43,473 nt of DNA from assembly GCA_947627245.1 (NCBI GenBank), contig CANQVH010000026.1, positions 1 through 43,473 of the forward strand. Direction: 5' to 3'. Positions within the stretch are counted from its first letter, which is position 1; each line of letters starts with the position of its first letter. A program made the position numbers and the translations under genes. This DNA is from an uncultured Lachnospiraceae bacterium (lineage in GTDB: Bacteria > Bacillota > Clostridia > Lachnospirales > Lachnospiraceae). The notes under the pieces are model-generated. The model saw only the letters and a list, made by a program, of their open reading frames with translations, had not been told where the DNA came from and did not search any database. Below, in pieces: positions 23,228 through 31,935 of this stretch.

Positions 23228-24955
23228 TCAGAAAGCTACTATAGCCTGTATCTGATGCGCAACATAATAGCCTCCGGCCCCGTATATTCCTCTGGCCCAT
23301 CCCGCATACTGCGCTTCCGGGTCATAATATGCGCCGTCGATCTGCACCCAAGCATGCCGCGTCAGTCCGTCGGCCGCTCCGTCTCTGCTTCCGCTCACTC
23401 TGCCGCAAATCACGTACGGAGAATAGCCGACCTCCTTCGCAAGCGCGGCAAAGGCGCACGCAAAGCTGTAGCAGTTCCCCCAGTGATTCGTAAGCATATG
23501 CAGCGCGGTCTCTCTCTGCCAGCCGCCCTGCCCCAGATTCGGATACCTCGATCCGTAGGAGAAGCGTCCGCTCACCACATAATTCCAGCATGCCCTCAAC
23601 TTCTGACTCCTTGACATACTGCCGTTCGTGATAGAGGCGACAATGCTCATTGTCTTTATCTTCAGCTTAGCGGACGTCGAATTCTCCGCCGCTCCGGTTC
23701 CCGAGAATTTTATCCCGCCATAGGATCTATTCTGGTAGAGCAGCCCTGTCCGCGCATCCGCGTAGTACAGTTTTCCTCCCACAACATGCCAGCCCGTGAT
23801 CGCGCACCCGGACGCATCGACATAATATTTTCTGACCCCGACGGTTACGATGCGACTCTTCCTTCCTTTTTTCAGCCGGCCTTTTCTGTCGAAGACATAG
23901 ATCTTCCCGCCGACCTTTGCGTTATAGGTCTGGGCCTTTCCGTTTTTCCTGAAATAATATGTATATCCGTCGACCGTCTTCCATGTGTTTTTGAGCTTGC
24001 TGCCATCCTTTTTGAAAAAGTAATAGCTGCCGTTGATCTCCACAAGACCCTTTTTCTCTATGATTTCCTCCGCCTCTGTCTGTGCCTCGGAAGCCGCAGT
24101 CTCAGTGGATGGGGTCTCGGCGCTCGGCGTCTCGGTGGACGACGTCTCGGCGCCCGGAGCCTCAGTGGACGACGTCTCGGCGCCCGGAGCCTCGGTGGAC
24201 AATGTCTCGGCGCCCGGAGCCTCAGTGGACGACGTCTCGGCGCCCGGAGCCTCAATGGACGACGTCTCGGCGCCCGGTGTCTCGGTGGATGAGGTCTCAG
24301 CGCCCGGAGCCGTCGTCTCCGGCTGCTCCTCCCGCGCGGTCGCGTTCACGCAGACTACCGTCGTCTTGCCTTTTCTGTCCGTAAACAACTGCACCATAAA
24401 GCCGGGGTAATAGAGGACGCCGTCTTTTCCGTCTCCGTAACAGCTATCCGGAAAATCCTCCCTACTGATCGGATTTCCCACCTGCGCTTTCAGCAGGGAA
24501 ACGAGCCTGCTCGACCTCTGTCCCTCCTTTGCCGCGGCGCGCAGCTTCTTTGTCACCGCTGGTTTGTACGCGCCGTCCGCCGAACCAAACAGATAGAATT
24601 CGCCGTCGATCACATACAGACCCTTCACCATATGGCCCTTGTTGTCGAAGCCGTAGCTCTTTCCTTTTATTTTATAAACCTTCGGAGTCACGATGCCGCC
24701 GGACTTCCTCCCGGTCACCGCGGTCCCCGTCTTGTCAAAATAATAGCGGTATTCCGTCGTGCCTTCGACGATCGTCCTCCATTTATTCTTGATCTTCTTC
24801 CCTGCCACGTAGAAGTAATATTTTCCTTTTTCGCTCTTCAGCCCTTCCTTCGCAGCCGCCTTCACAGTCGCAGGAGCAAGCCCCGGAAGAGACGCTGTCT
24901 GCGAGACGGTCAGGCACAGGAATAACAGGAGAAAAAGCCGTTTCCATTTTTTCAT
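23228..24955 (-). CDS. exported transglutaminase-like protein with cell-wall-binding-type repeats
   Basis: Secreted protein of 575 residues. The start at 24955 has GGGGTGA about 7 bp upstream; the signal peptide ends near VKA-AA (about 32). Residues 35-180 and 330-440 carry choline/glucan-binding-like repeats (GKYYFYVAGKKIKNKW, SYYFFKKDGSKLKNTW, KYYVDASGCAITGW). Between them lie seven 10-residue PGAETSSTEA repeats. The C-terminal transglutaminase-like domain has Cys495 (WGNCYSFAC), His534 (RHAWVQID) and Asp545 (YYDPEAQ). A surface peptidase or crosslinking role is likely but unproven. Confidence 0.85.
   Translation of the reverse strand: MKKWKRLFLLLFLCLTVSQTASLPGLAPATVKAAAKEGLKSEKGKYYFYVAGKKIKNKWRTIVEGTTEYRYYFDKTGTAVTGRKSGGIVTPKVYKIKGKSYGFDNKGHMVKGLYVIDGEFYLFGSADGAYKPAVTKKLRAAAKEGQRSSRLVSLLKAQVGNPISREDFPDSCYGDGKDGVLYYPGFMVQLFTDRKGKTTVVCVNATAREEQPETTAPGAETSSTETPGAETSSIEAPGAETSSTEAPGAETLSTEAPGAETSSTEAPGAETSSTETPSAETPSTETAASEAQTEAEEIIEKKGLVEINGSYYFFKKDGSKLKNTWKTVDGYTYYFRKNGKAQTYNAKVGGKIYVFDRKGRLKKGRKSRIVTVGVRKYYVDASGCAITGWHVVGGKLYYADARTGLLYQNRSYGGIKFSGTGAAENSTSAKLKIKTMSIVASITNGSMSRSQKLRACWNYVVSGRFSYGSRYPNLGQGGWQRETALHMLTNHWGNCYSFACAFAALAKEVGYSPYVICGRVSGSRDGAADGLTRHAWVQIDGAYYDPEAQYAGWARGIYGAGGYYVAHQIQAIVAF
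24101..24310. repeat. 30-bp tandem repeat (7 units)
   Basis: Seven exact 30-bp units (24101, 24131, 24161, 24191, 24221, 24251, 24281) encode a Pro/Gly/Ala/Glu/Thr/Ser decapeptide linker between the two wall-binding-repeat regions of the transglutaminase-like protein. Identity between the central units is very high, so copy number may vary between strains. Confidence 0.9.
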
Positions 24956-24992
24956 TTCAGGTTCACCCCATCCCATTTTTCTTATGGGCATT

Positions 24993-25021
24993 ATCTTATC
25001 ACAATTTTTCTTCCCCGCCAA
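24993..25021 (-). promoter_or_regulatory. promoter of the 24955 transglutaminase-like gene
   Basis: Minus strand TTGGCG (25021-25016), 17-bp spacer, TAAGAT (24998-24993), 38 bp upstream of the start codon. Confidence 0.5.
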
Positions 25022-25078
25022 CCCGATTTTAAACAGGAAAATATTTTAAACGGAGAAAATTTATTTGTAAATTAGTAA

Positions 25079-25107
25079 TTGCGGTGCATCCGTATTTATG
25101 GTAATAT
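25079..25107 (+). promoter_or_regulatory. degV promoter
   Basis: TTGCGG (25079-25084), 17-bp spacer, TAATAT (25102-25107). A small perfect hairpin TGCGCG/CGCGCA (25122-25142) directly precedes the AAAGGAG ribosome site. Confidence 0.5.
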
Positions 25108-25154
25108 GTTGTGCAAAAGGCTGCGCGGTCTTCTTACGCGCAAAGGAGAAGATT

Positions 25155-26051
25155 ATGAAAAAAGTAGCGATCGTCACAGACAGCAACAGCGGCATCACAA
25201 GAGCGCTTGGCGAAGAGCTTGGCATCTATGTCCTGCCGATGCCGTTTTTTATTAACAATGAACTGTACTACGAGGATATCACGCTGACGCAGGCCGAGTT
25301 TTACGAGCACCTGAAGAACAATTCCGATATTTCCACCTCCATGCCTTCACTTGCAGACGTGACCGATCTCTGGGATCGGCTCCTGAAGGATTATGACGAG
25401 GTCGTCCACATCCCGATGTCCAGCGGACTGAGCGGTTCGTGCAATGCCGCGCAGGCGCTTGCGCAGGACTATGAGGGAAAGGTGTTCGTCGTAGACAACC
25501 GCCGCATCTCCATCACGCAGAAGCAGAGCGCGATCGACGCGAAGGCGCTCGCGGACGCGGGCTGGGGCGGAGCCGAGATTGCGAAATATCTGGTGGACAC
25601 GGCTGCGGACTCCAGCATCTACATCACCTTGAACACGCTGTATTACCTCAAAAAAGGCGGGCGCATCACACCCGCGGCGGCTGCGCTCGGCACGCTTCTG
25701 CGCCTGAAACCGGTTCTGCAGATCCAAGGCGACAAGCTTGACGCCTATGCAAAAAGCCGCACAATGAAGGCCGCGCGCACGACAATGCTCGAAGCCATCC
25801 GCAAGGACATCACGGAGCGTTTCCATTCGAGCGAGGACGGAGCTGAATTCAACGTCATGCTCGCTTACTCCGGAACTGATCTCACTGAGGTCAATTCATG
25901 GAAGGAAGAGGTCCTGACGCACTACCCGGATCATACGCCGATGATGTGCGATCCGCTCTCTCTGAGCGTGTCCTGCCATATCGGAGACGGATCGATTGCA
26001 ATCGCAATCACAAAGAAGCTCCCGGAGGAGCTTCTTCATAAGTATCAATAA
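25155..26051 (+). CDS. DegV family fatty-acid-binding protein
   Basis: Cytoplasmic protein of 298 residues. The start at 25155 has AAAGGAG 6 bp upstream. It opens with KKVAIVTDSNSGI and has the DegV SMPSLADV and HIPMSSGLSGS motifs, the latter binding the fatty acid carboxylate; the C-terminus carries the usual SCHIGDGSIAIAI segment. DegV/FakB proteins present fatty acids to the FakA kinase in Firmicutes; no fakA is in the window. It converges with the transglutaminase-like gene at 26096. A perfect 10-bp palindrome (26013-26036) lies in its last codons. Confidence 0.93.
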   Translation: MKKVAIVTDSNSGITRALGEELGIYVLPMPFFINNELYYEDITLTQAEFYEHLKNNSDISTSMPSLADVTDLWDRLLKDYDEVVHIPMSSGLSGSCNAAQALAQDYEGKVFVVDNRRISITQKQSAIDAKALADAGWGGAEIAKYLVDTAADSSIYITLNTLYYLKKGGRITPAAAALGTLLRLKPVLQIQGDKLDAYAKSRTMKAARTTMLEAIRKDITERFHSSEDGAEFNVMLAYSGTDLTEVNSWKEEVLTHYPDHTPMMCDPLSLSVSCHIGDGSIAIAITKKLPEELLHKYQ

Positions 26052-26095
26052 GAAAAATTTATCCTGTTTCCACGGGCTTCGGACGGCTCAGCTCG

Positions 26096-26695
26096 TCAAA
26101 GCTCCACGGTTACATAGGTCGGCGTTCTGTAGTATTTCCTGTTCCCGACCATCTTGGCACGCTTTTGCTTGAACCAGTTTGCTTTCCGGCTGGAATAGCA
26201 GGCGGCGTTCGGATCGAACGTATACCATTTTTTGCCGATCTTGACTTCGACCCACGCGTGCTGCTGCCATGATCCTTTTCGGAACGCGCTGCTTTCTCCC
26301 CAGCCGATCCGGACCAGATAACCGGTAGCGCGCGCCGCCAGAAGTGCGTACGTCGCGGCGTAATGATAACAACTGCCTTTCCCGCTGGTGAGCATCTGCT
26401 TCGCGTAGTCGGTCTCCCAGCCTGCCTTTCCGGTAAAGCCCATCTCCCGCGCATAGCCGAAATTATCCTTATCCTTCATATAATCAAATATCAGCTTCAG
26501 CGCGGCGGATTCGTCGGTCGATGACGTGACCCCGATCTTTTTGAGCGTCTGATCCATCTTCTTCGACAACTGCTTATTTACTTTCGTCCGGGAAACGGCG
26601 GATACTTTCAGCGCGTTCGCACCGCCCGCGGCCGTTCCCAGACAAAGGCAGATTGCCAGCAGAAGAAAAACAGTTTTTTTGAGGACTTGTTTCAT
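26096..26695 (-). CDS. small exported transglutaminase-like protein
   Basis: Secreted protein of 199 residues. The start at 26695 has AAAGGAG 8 bp upstream; the signal peptide is residues 1-about 28. The transglutaminase-like core has the Cys in GKGSCYHYAATYA, His in QQHAWVEVKIGKKWY and Asp in FDPNAACYSS. It lacks the wall-binding repeats and linker of the related protein at 23228 but shares its catalytic layout, so the two could act on the same surface substrate. It has its own -10 at 26729..26734. Confidence 0.82.
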   Translation of the reverse strand: MKQVLKKTVFLLLAICLCLGTAAGGANALKVSAVSRTKVNKQLSKKMDQTLKKIGVTSSTDESAALKLIFDYMKDKDNFGYAREMGFTGKAGWETDYAKQMLTSGKGSCYHYAATYALLAARATGYLVRIGWGESSAFRKGSWQQHAWVEVKIGKKWYTFDPNAACYSSRKANWFKQKRAKMVGNRKYYRTPTYVTVEL

Positions 26696-26728
26696 CGTTA
26701 TCTCTCCTTTGTGATTTATTTGCAAAAA

Positions 26729-26737
26729 ATTATAACA
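26729..26737 (-). promoter_or_regulatory. extended -10 promoter of the 26695 gene
   Basis: Minus strand TGTTATAAT: a perfect TATAAT preceded by TGn. The -35 position reads TAGTTT, a poor match. Confidence 0.55.
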
Positions 26738-26761
26738 TACTTTCAGCAAATAAACTACTCT

Positions 26762-27532
26762 TTACAAAATCCTCCGCTCGCTGTCGATCTCCGCGTAAAC
26801 CTTGACCGACGACAGATTTTGAACGCGCGTGCCGTCCGCGCTGAACAAAAGTCCCCGCGCTGCGTTCATGTAATCCACGTAATCGATGTTCGTCGTGTAC
26901 CAGACGTCGGACTGTCCGCTCACCTTCTCGCAGAACGTCTCCATCGCGTCCCATGTACCCTCTCGGTCAAACTCAAAGCTGTGTCCCCACACATAAAACA
27001 GAGAAAGCCTGCTGTATCCCGGCGTGTTCAGGAATCGATCCGACATCTCTCCGAACGCGTCATTGTGATGGCAGCTCGGTGTCCAGCGGATAAATTCCTC
27101 CGGCACCCGGAAGTTTCCGGTCGAATTGACGGTTCTGCAGTATGCGAAACCGAGCGTCTTCAGGGTGTTTACCACTCTATCGTCGTATTCGCCGTACGCG
27201 TAGGAGCAGCCTCGGATGATCCGATCCGTGCACGCTTCGAGCGTCAGCCGATCCTGATAAAACTCCTGCACAAGCCGCTCCTGCGCCAGATGCGTCGGGA
27301 ACTCATGCAACACGCCGTGGCACGCGACCTCGTGTCCCGCGAACAGCTCCGCGATCTCCTGCTTCGTCAGAAAGCCCTCGGTATCTAATGTCCCGGAATT
27401 CAGGTGGAACGTCGCCTTCAGCCCAAAGCGATTGAAGATTTCCACCAGTCTTCGGTCAAAGATCTGCCCGTCGTCATAGCTGAACGTCAGCGCTTTCTCC
27501 TTAAACTCCGGATAATACAATCTAAAGCTCAT
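26762..27532 (-). CDS. CE4 polysaccharide (NodB-type) deacetylase, cytoplasmic
   Basis: A 256-residue deacetylase without signal peptide. Metal ligands are intact: Asp20/Asp21 in TFSYDDGQ, and His72/His76 in ACHGVLHEF. The start at 27532 has GGAGG 6 bp upstream and lies inside the last codons of the GH3 gene (11-bp overlap), so the two are translationally coupled. A cytoplasmic CE4 enzyme next to a GH3 exo-glycosidase suggests deacetylation of imported acetylated oligosaccharides (acetylxylan, or N-acetylated sugars); the substrate is inference. Confidence 0.87.
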   Translation of the reverse strand: MSFRLYYPEFKEKALTFSYDDGQIFDRRLVEIFNRFGLKATFHLNSGTLDTEGFLTKQEIAELFAGHEVACHGVLHEFPTHLAQERLVQEFYQDRLTLEACTDRIIRGCSYAYGEYDDRVVNTLKTLGFAYCRTVNSTGNFRVPEEFIRWTPSCHHNDAFGEMSDRFLNTPGYSRLSLFYVWGHSFEFDREGTWDAMETFCEKVSGQSDVWYTTNIDYVDYMNAARGLLFSADGTRVQNLSSVKVYAEIDSERRIL

Positions 27533-29813
27533 ATTGCACCTCCACCGCCGCATGGCCCGTCAGCTCACGGCTCCTCTCGTCCGGCTGGCTGCAGCCTGCG
27601 TAGAATACAAATTTCCGACCGTCAACTCTGCGGCAGCCCGCCTCGTCTACGACGGTGAACGCCTGCTCCGGGATCTCCAGCGCCACGGTCTTTGTCTCCC
27701 CGGCCTCCACGCGCACGCGCTGGAACGCACAGAGCGACGGATGAAGCGGCGCAAATTCCGAGTCGAGGCACCTGACATAGATCTGAACCACGTCCTCGGT
27801 TGGGACGCTGCCCGCGTTTTCTATTGTAATTTCCATGCATACCGGATCCGGCGTACATACGTCTCCTGCATTGCCAGCCGCACTGCTCTGGGCCTCTGCC
27901 CCACCGCAGCCTGACGCGACTGCTGATTTCGCGCTACTTTCCGCATCTTCCGCACCGCCCTGTGCTCCAGCCTCACCGCAACCCGACGATGCCGCTGATT
28001 TCGCGCCACTTTCCGCATCTTCCGCGCTGTCCTGCGCCCCGGACATGCCGCCGGAGACGAGCTGCGCGTCCTTCACGGACACGTCCCCGTAGGTCAGCCC
28101 GTAGCCGAACGGATACTGCGCTTTCCCGGTCATATAGCGGTAGGTTCTGCCCTGCATCGAGTAATCCTCGAAATCAGGCAGCTCCTCAAGCGTCTCATAG
28201 AACGTGACCGGAAGCTTGCCGGACGGCGAAACGTCACCGAACAAAAGCTCCGCCACGGCTTCTCCGCCCTGCGCGCCCGGATACCAGACCTGCATGACGG
28301 CGTTGAAATGCTCGGAGGCATAGCCCAGATCCACGTCGCTGCCCGTCATCACACAGAGCACAGTCGGCGTACCCGTCGAGGCGACCGCCTCCATCAGATC
28401 GCGCTGCACCTGCGGGAGCAGCAGATCCGGCTTGTCCCCGGAGGCATAGCTGTTGCCCGTGTCTCCCTCTTCACCTTCAAGCGTCTCGTCCAGACCTACG
28501 CACAAAATTACCACGTCGCTGTGCGCGGCGACGATCTTCGCCTCCGAGATACGGTCTCCGGCAAACGCCAGATTCTCCGTGCGGTCGCGAAAGAGCTCGC
28601 AGCCCGGCGTCGTCAGCACGCGCACGTCGTCACCCAAGTAATCCTGCAGTCCCTCCTGCACCGTCACATAGCGGGAGGCCGTGCCGTGGTAGTTGCCCAC
28701 CAGAGCCGCGCGGCTGTTCGCGTTCGGACCGATAATTCCCACGGTTTTCAATCCGTCTTTTTTCAGCGGAAGAATACCGTCATTTTTCAGCAATACCACG
28801 CTCTCGAGCGCCGCCTTCTTCGCCAGCGCCAGATGTTCCTTCGACTCGACCTCCGTGTAGGGGATCGCATCGTACTCGCTGCCGTCGAACAGTCCGAGCA
28901 AATAGCGCGTCGTAAACAGACGCACAGCGGATTCCGTGATCGTCTCCTCGGTGACGAGGCCGTTCTTATAAGCATTCAGAATATGAAGATATGTATTTCC
29001 GCAGTTCAGGTCGCAGCCGTTGTTGATCGCCAGCGCCGCGGACTCCTTCGCCGACGAAGTCACCATATGATGCTCGTGGAAATCGCGGATCGCCCAGCAG
29101 TCCGAGACGAAATGCCCCTTGAAGCCCCACTCGCCGCGCAGCTTCTTCTGCAGCGACGGGCTGCCGCAGCAGGGCTCGCCGTTCGTGCGGTTGTACGCGC
29201 CCATCACGGCCTCCACGTCCGCCTCCTCGACGAGCGCCTGGAACGCCGGCAGATAAGTCTCTCCCATGTCCTTTTGCGTCGCCTTCGCGTCAAACTCGTG
29301 GCGGACGCCCTCCGGTCCCGAGTGCACCGCGAAATGCTTCGCGCAGGCCGCGGCCTTCATCGTCTCCCCGTCTCCCTGCAGGCCCTTCACGAAGGCCACG
29401 CCGAGACGGCTTGTCAGGTACGGATCCTCCCCGTAGGTCTCGTGCCCGCGCCCCCAGCGGGGATCGCGGAAGATGTTGACGTTCGGCGACCAGAAGGTCA
29501 GTCCCTTGTAGATGTCGCGGTCCTCCTGCGCGGAGTACGCGTTGTACTTGGCGCGCCCCTCCGTCGCGATCACATCCGCGATCTCGCCTACAAGCTCGGT
29601 GTCGAACGTCGCCCCGACGCCGATCGCCTGCGGGAAAACGGTCGCCTGACCGGCCCGGGCCACGCCGTGCAGCCCCTCATTCCACCAGTTGTACGCAGGA
29701 ATACCGAGTCTCTTGATCGCGGGCGCGTCGTACCGCAGTTGGCTCGCCTTCTCCTCCAGTGTCATCTGCGCGACAAGCGCTTCTGCCTTTTTTCTCGCCT
29801 CTTCTCTTTTCAT
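27522..29813 (-). CDS. GH3 beta-glycosidase (beta-xylosidase/beta-glucosidase type)
   Basis: Cytoplasmic enzyme of 763 residues. It has an N-terminal (beta/alpha)8 domain with LHGVARAGQATVFPQAIG and GRGHETYGEDPYL motifs, nucleophile Asp238 in FVSDCWAI, then the alpha/beta sandwich domain with the KNDGILPL segment and a C-terminal FnIII-like domain. The overall pattern is closest to GH3 beta-xylosidases, but beta-glucosidase cannot be excluded. A Ser/Ala/Glu/Gly/Cys-rich insert of two 24-residue repeats lies at the entry to the FnIII-like domain. AGGAG precedes the start. First gene of a coupled pair with the CE4 deacetylase. Confidence 0.92.
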   Translation of the reverse strand: MKREEARKKAEALVAQMTLEEKASQLRYDAPAIKRLGIPAYNWWNEGLHGVARAGQATVFPQAIGVGATFDTELVGEIADVIATEGRAKYNAYSAQEDRDIYKGLTFWSPNVNIFRDPRWGRGHETYGEDPYLTSRLGVAFVKGLQGDGETMKAAACAKHFAVHSGPEGVRHEFDAKATQKDMGETYLPAFQALVEEADVEAVMGAYNRTNGEPCCGSPSLQKKLRGEWGFKGHFVSDCWAIRDFHEHHMVTSSAKESAALAINNGCDLNCGNTYLHILNAYKNGLVTEETITESAVRLFTTRYLLGLFDGSEYDAIPYTEVESKEHLALAKKAALESVVLLKNDGILPLKKDGLKTVGIIGPNANSRAALVGNYHGTASRYVTVQEGLQDYLGDDVRVLTTPGCELFRDRTENLAFAGDRISEAKIVAAHSDVVILCVGLDETLEGEEGDTGNSYASGDKPDLLLPQVQRDLMEAVASTGTPTVLCVMTGSDVDLGYASEHFNAVMQVWYPGAQGGEAVAELLFGDVSPSGKLPVTFYETLEELPDFEDYSMQGRTYRYMTGKAQYPFGYGLTYGDVSVKDAQLVSGGMSGAQDSAEDAESGAKSAASSGCGEAGAQGGAEDAESSAKSAVASGCGGAEAQSSAAGNAGDVCTPDPVCMEITIENAGSVPTEDVVQIYVRCLDSEFAPLHPSLCAFQRVRVEAGETKTVALEIPEQAFTVVDEAGCRRVDGRKFVFYAGCSQPDERSRELTGHAAVEVQYEL
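27922..28025. repeat. 72-bp duplication inside the GH3 gene
   Basis: Copies beginning at 27922 and 27994 share a 32-bp core with one mismatch and a 72-bp period, encoding AEDAESGAKSAASSGCG and AEDAESSAKSAVASGCG. The insert lies in a surface-exposed linker position. Confidence 0.8.
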
Positions 29814-29842
29814 ATTGATCTCCTGTCATATTGTAGTGTGTG

Positions 29843-29862
29843 TTAAAAAAACGTTTCTTTAA
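29843..29862. promoter_or_regulatory. palindromic LacI-family-like operator upstream of GH3 gene
   Basis: TTAAAGAAACGTTTTTTTAA (minus strand), an imperfect palindrome centred on AAACGTTT. It lies 30 bp upstream of the GH3 start, where LacI-family regulators of glycan genes commonly bind. It overlaps the T tract region of the preceding terminator. No clear promoter is visible between the terminator and the GH3 gene. Confidence 0.35.
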
Positions 29863-29902
29863 ACAAAAACCGACCCATAGCAGAATCTCTGCGCTGGATC
29901 GG
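29861..29902 (-). terminator. terminator of ABC operon 2
   Basis: Minus strand CCGATCC...GGGTCGG (7 bp, one T-G pair) with a nested GCAGA/TCTGC stem, followed by TTTTTGTTT. It lies about 110 bp after the last permease stop. The plus side also has a short T run, so it may work in both directions. Confidence 0.85.
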
Positions 29903-30012
29903 CTTTTTCGTCGGTCAGTCGGGTACTCTCCCGTCAGCCACAGACTGAAGCCTCTCCGAGTCAAACGGCTCAGCGCGGGCGCGTCTGCAGCTTTATCATG
30001 AAGCAGGCTTTC

Positions 30013-30864
30013 TCAGCCCTTCACCGCGCCGGTCGTCAGGCCTTCGACGATCTGGTTACTGAACATACAGTATACGATAACCGTCGGTGCGATCGCAATA
30101 ATAATCGCCGCGAACATCTGCACATAGTTTGTCGCGTACGGTCCCACGAAATAGGTCAGCGTGACCGGCAGCGTCTTCTTCGCCGGATCGGAGATGAAGA
30201 CCATCGCCAGAAGCAGCTCGTTCCAGTTGTTGATGAAGGTCATCAGGCCGGATACAAAGAAGCCCGTGCGCGCCAGCGGCAGCGCGATCTGGAAGAAGCA
30301 GCGGTAGATCCCGCAGCCGTCGATCGCGGCCGACTCGAACAGCTCTCCCGGGATCGACTTGAAGAAGCCGGTCATCAGGAAAATCGTCATCGGTAATGAG
30401 AATGTGATGTACGGAAGCATCAATCCGAAACGCGAGTTCGTCAGTCCCATGTGTGAGAAGCGCACGAACAGCGGGATCAGGATACAATGCACCGGCACCA
30501 TCATACCGATCAGGAAAAAGGTCCCGGTCGCCTCAGAGAGCTTCCAGCGCATACGCCCGATTGCGAACGCCGCCATCGAGCCGAAGAACAGGCTCACGAG
30601 CAGCGTCACGCCGCAGACAAGCACCGAGTTCAACAGCGCGATGCCAAGTTTTCCGAGCGTCCACGCTTCCACATAGTTATTCCAGTGGATCATCTGCGGG
30701 AAACCAAACGGGGCTTTCATCAGCTCCGGATTGTCCTTCACAGATACCAGCAACATCCAGAAAAGCGGAGCCAGATAGAGCACTGCCAGAAGCAGCAGCA
30801 GGATGTAGATCAATACGATAACCGGACTGATCGGTTTCTTTTTCTTGCTTACATTATTATTCAT
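30013..30864 (-). CDS. CUT1 sugar ABC transporter permease, MalG-type (operon 2)
   Basis: Permease of 283 residues; the first helix starts near residue 14 (VIVLIYILLLLLAVLYLAP). The EAA loop is present in the form FESAAIDGCGIYRCFFQIALP and the C-terminus is EGLTTGAVKG as in other MalG proteins. Last gene of operon 2, 12 bp after the partner permease; GGAGGG precedes the start. It ends at the terminator 29861..29902, which separates it from the GH3/CE4 pair. Confidence 0.92.
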   Translation of the reverse strand: MNNNVSKKKKPISPVIVLIYILLLLLAVLYLAPLFWMLLVSVKDNPELMKAPFGFPQMIHWNNYVEAWTLGKLGIALLNSVLVCGVTLLVSLFFGSMAAFAIGRMRWKLSEATGTFFLIGMMVPVHCILIPLFVRFSHMGLTNSRFGLMLPYITFSLPMTIFLMTGFFKSIPGELFESAAIDGCGIYRCFFQIALPLARTGFFVSGLMTFINNWNELLLAMVFISDPAKKTLPVTLTYFVGPYATNYVQMFAAIIIAIAPTVIVYCMFSNQIVEGLTTGAVKG

Positions 30865-30876
30865 CGATCCGCCCTC

Positions 30877-31764
30877 CTATCCTTCATAAGTTTCCACTTT
30901 GATGACTCTCTTGACCAGCAGCGTCACAAGCAGGCAGAACACGAGAAGGATCACGGAGATCGCACTCGCGTAGCCGTACTTGAAGTAGTTGAAGCCCTCC
31001 GCGTAGAGCTCGGTCGCAAGGACCTCGGTGCGGTGGTTCGGGCCGCCCTGCGTCATGTTGTAGACGAGGTCGAAGAATTTCAACGAACCAATGCAGTTCA
31101 GCGACAGCGAGGTCACCATCATCGGCTTCACGAGCGGAAGCGTGATGTAGCGGAACGACTTTACCTTCGACGCGCCGTCGATGTAAGACGCCTCGTAGAC
31201 CTCCCGCGAGATACCGGTGATCTGCGCCATGTAGAGCATCATGTTCTGGCCGACGTACTGCCACAGCGCTACGAACGCGATGACCCACATCGGGAGCACG
31301 ATGAAGCCCTTGGAATCCATCAGCCACAGCGGACCTTCGATCCCGAACTTCGCCAGCAGTTGGTTGATGCCGATCCTCGGGTTGAACAGGAACGCCCACA
31401 GAAGACCGAGGGCTGCCGAGGAGAGGACGCACGGCAGATAGTAGATGTTCTTGAACACGTTGCGCCCCTTCGGGATATTTGTCAGCAGAACCGCCAGCAA
31501 AAGGCCGATAATCTGCTGTGTGACTGCAGAAAAAATCATAAAGAAGATCGAGTTTTTCAATGCGATCTTGAAGGTACTGTCCTTGAAGAACAGGTTCTGG
31601 TAATTCTTAAGTCCCACAAAGGTCGGCGGCGTCAGCGCCGCATAATCGCAGAAAGAATAATAGATCATCTGGAACATAGGAATTATCAGAATAAGCACAA
31701 ACATAATGAATGCCGGGGCGATGAAGATGCAGATCGCCTTTTTATTCCGTAATATCTTATCCAT
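30877..31764 (-). CDS. CUT1 sugar ABC transporter permease, MalF-type (operon 2)
   Basis: Permease of 295 residues with six membrane segments and the EAA loop (YEASYIDGASKVKSFRYITLP). The MTQGGPNHRTEVLATELY region near the C-terminus is characteristic of MalF/UgpA-type subunits. GGGAG is 6 bp upstream of the start. It lies between the binding-protein gene (172-bp gap with hairpin) and the MalG-type gene. Confidence 0.92.
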   Translation of the reverse strand: MDKILRNKKAICIFIAPAFIMFVLILIIPMFQMIYYSFCDYAALTPPTFVGLKNYQNLFFKDSTFKIALKNSIFFMIFSAVTQQIIGLLLAVLLTNIPKGRNVFKNIYYLPCVLSSAALGLLWAFLFNPRIGINQLLAKFGIEGPLWLMDSKGFIVLPMWVIAFVALWQYVGQNMMLYMAQITGISREVYEASYIDGASKVKSFRYITLPLVKPMMVTSLSLNCIGSLKFFDLVYNMTQGGPNHRTEVLATELYAEGFNYFKYGYASAISVILLVFCLLVTLLVKRVIKVETYEG

Positions 31765-31852
31765 AATACGCTCCCTTTCCCTAAGACTGAAGCTCCCGCG
31801 GTCCGTCTTCGATGCGCCTGCTTCTCGGAACTTCGCCCCTTTACTTAAGAAA

Positions 31853-31893
31853 GCCGCTGCAGAAAGAACTTTTCTCGCCTGTTCTGCAGCGGC
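31853..31893 (-). promoter_or_regulatory. intercistronic stem-loop in ABC operon 2
   Basis: Perfect 12-bp inverted repeat GCCGCTGCAGAA/TTCTGCAGCGGC with a 17-nt loop, about 40 bp after the binding-protein stop. On the minus strand it is followed by TTTCTTAAG, so it may terminate some transcripts and protect the binding-protein message. Confidence 0.8.
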
Positions 31894-31935
31894 CCCAAGC
31901 CACTAATCCGTTATGGCTCTCATTTCATATTCATC

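Noticed and set aside
26013..26036. Perfect 10-bp palindrome at the end of degV, considered as a terminator
   Set aside because: No T run on either strand; it lies in codons for KKLPEELL and may be coincidental.
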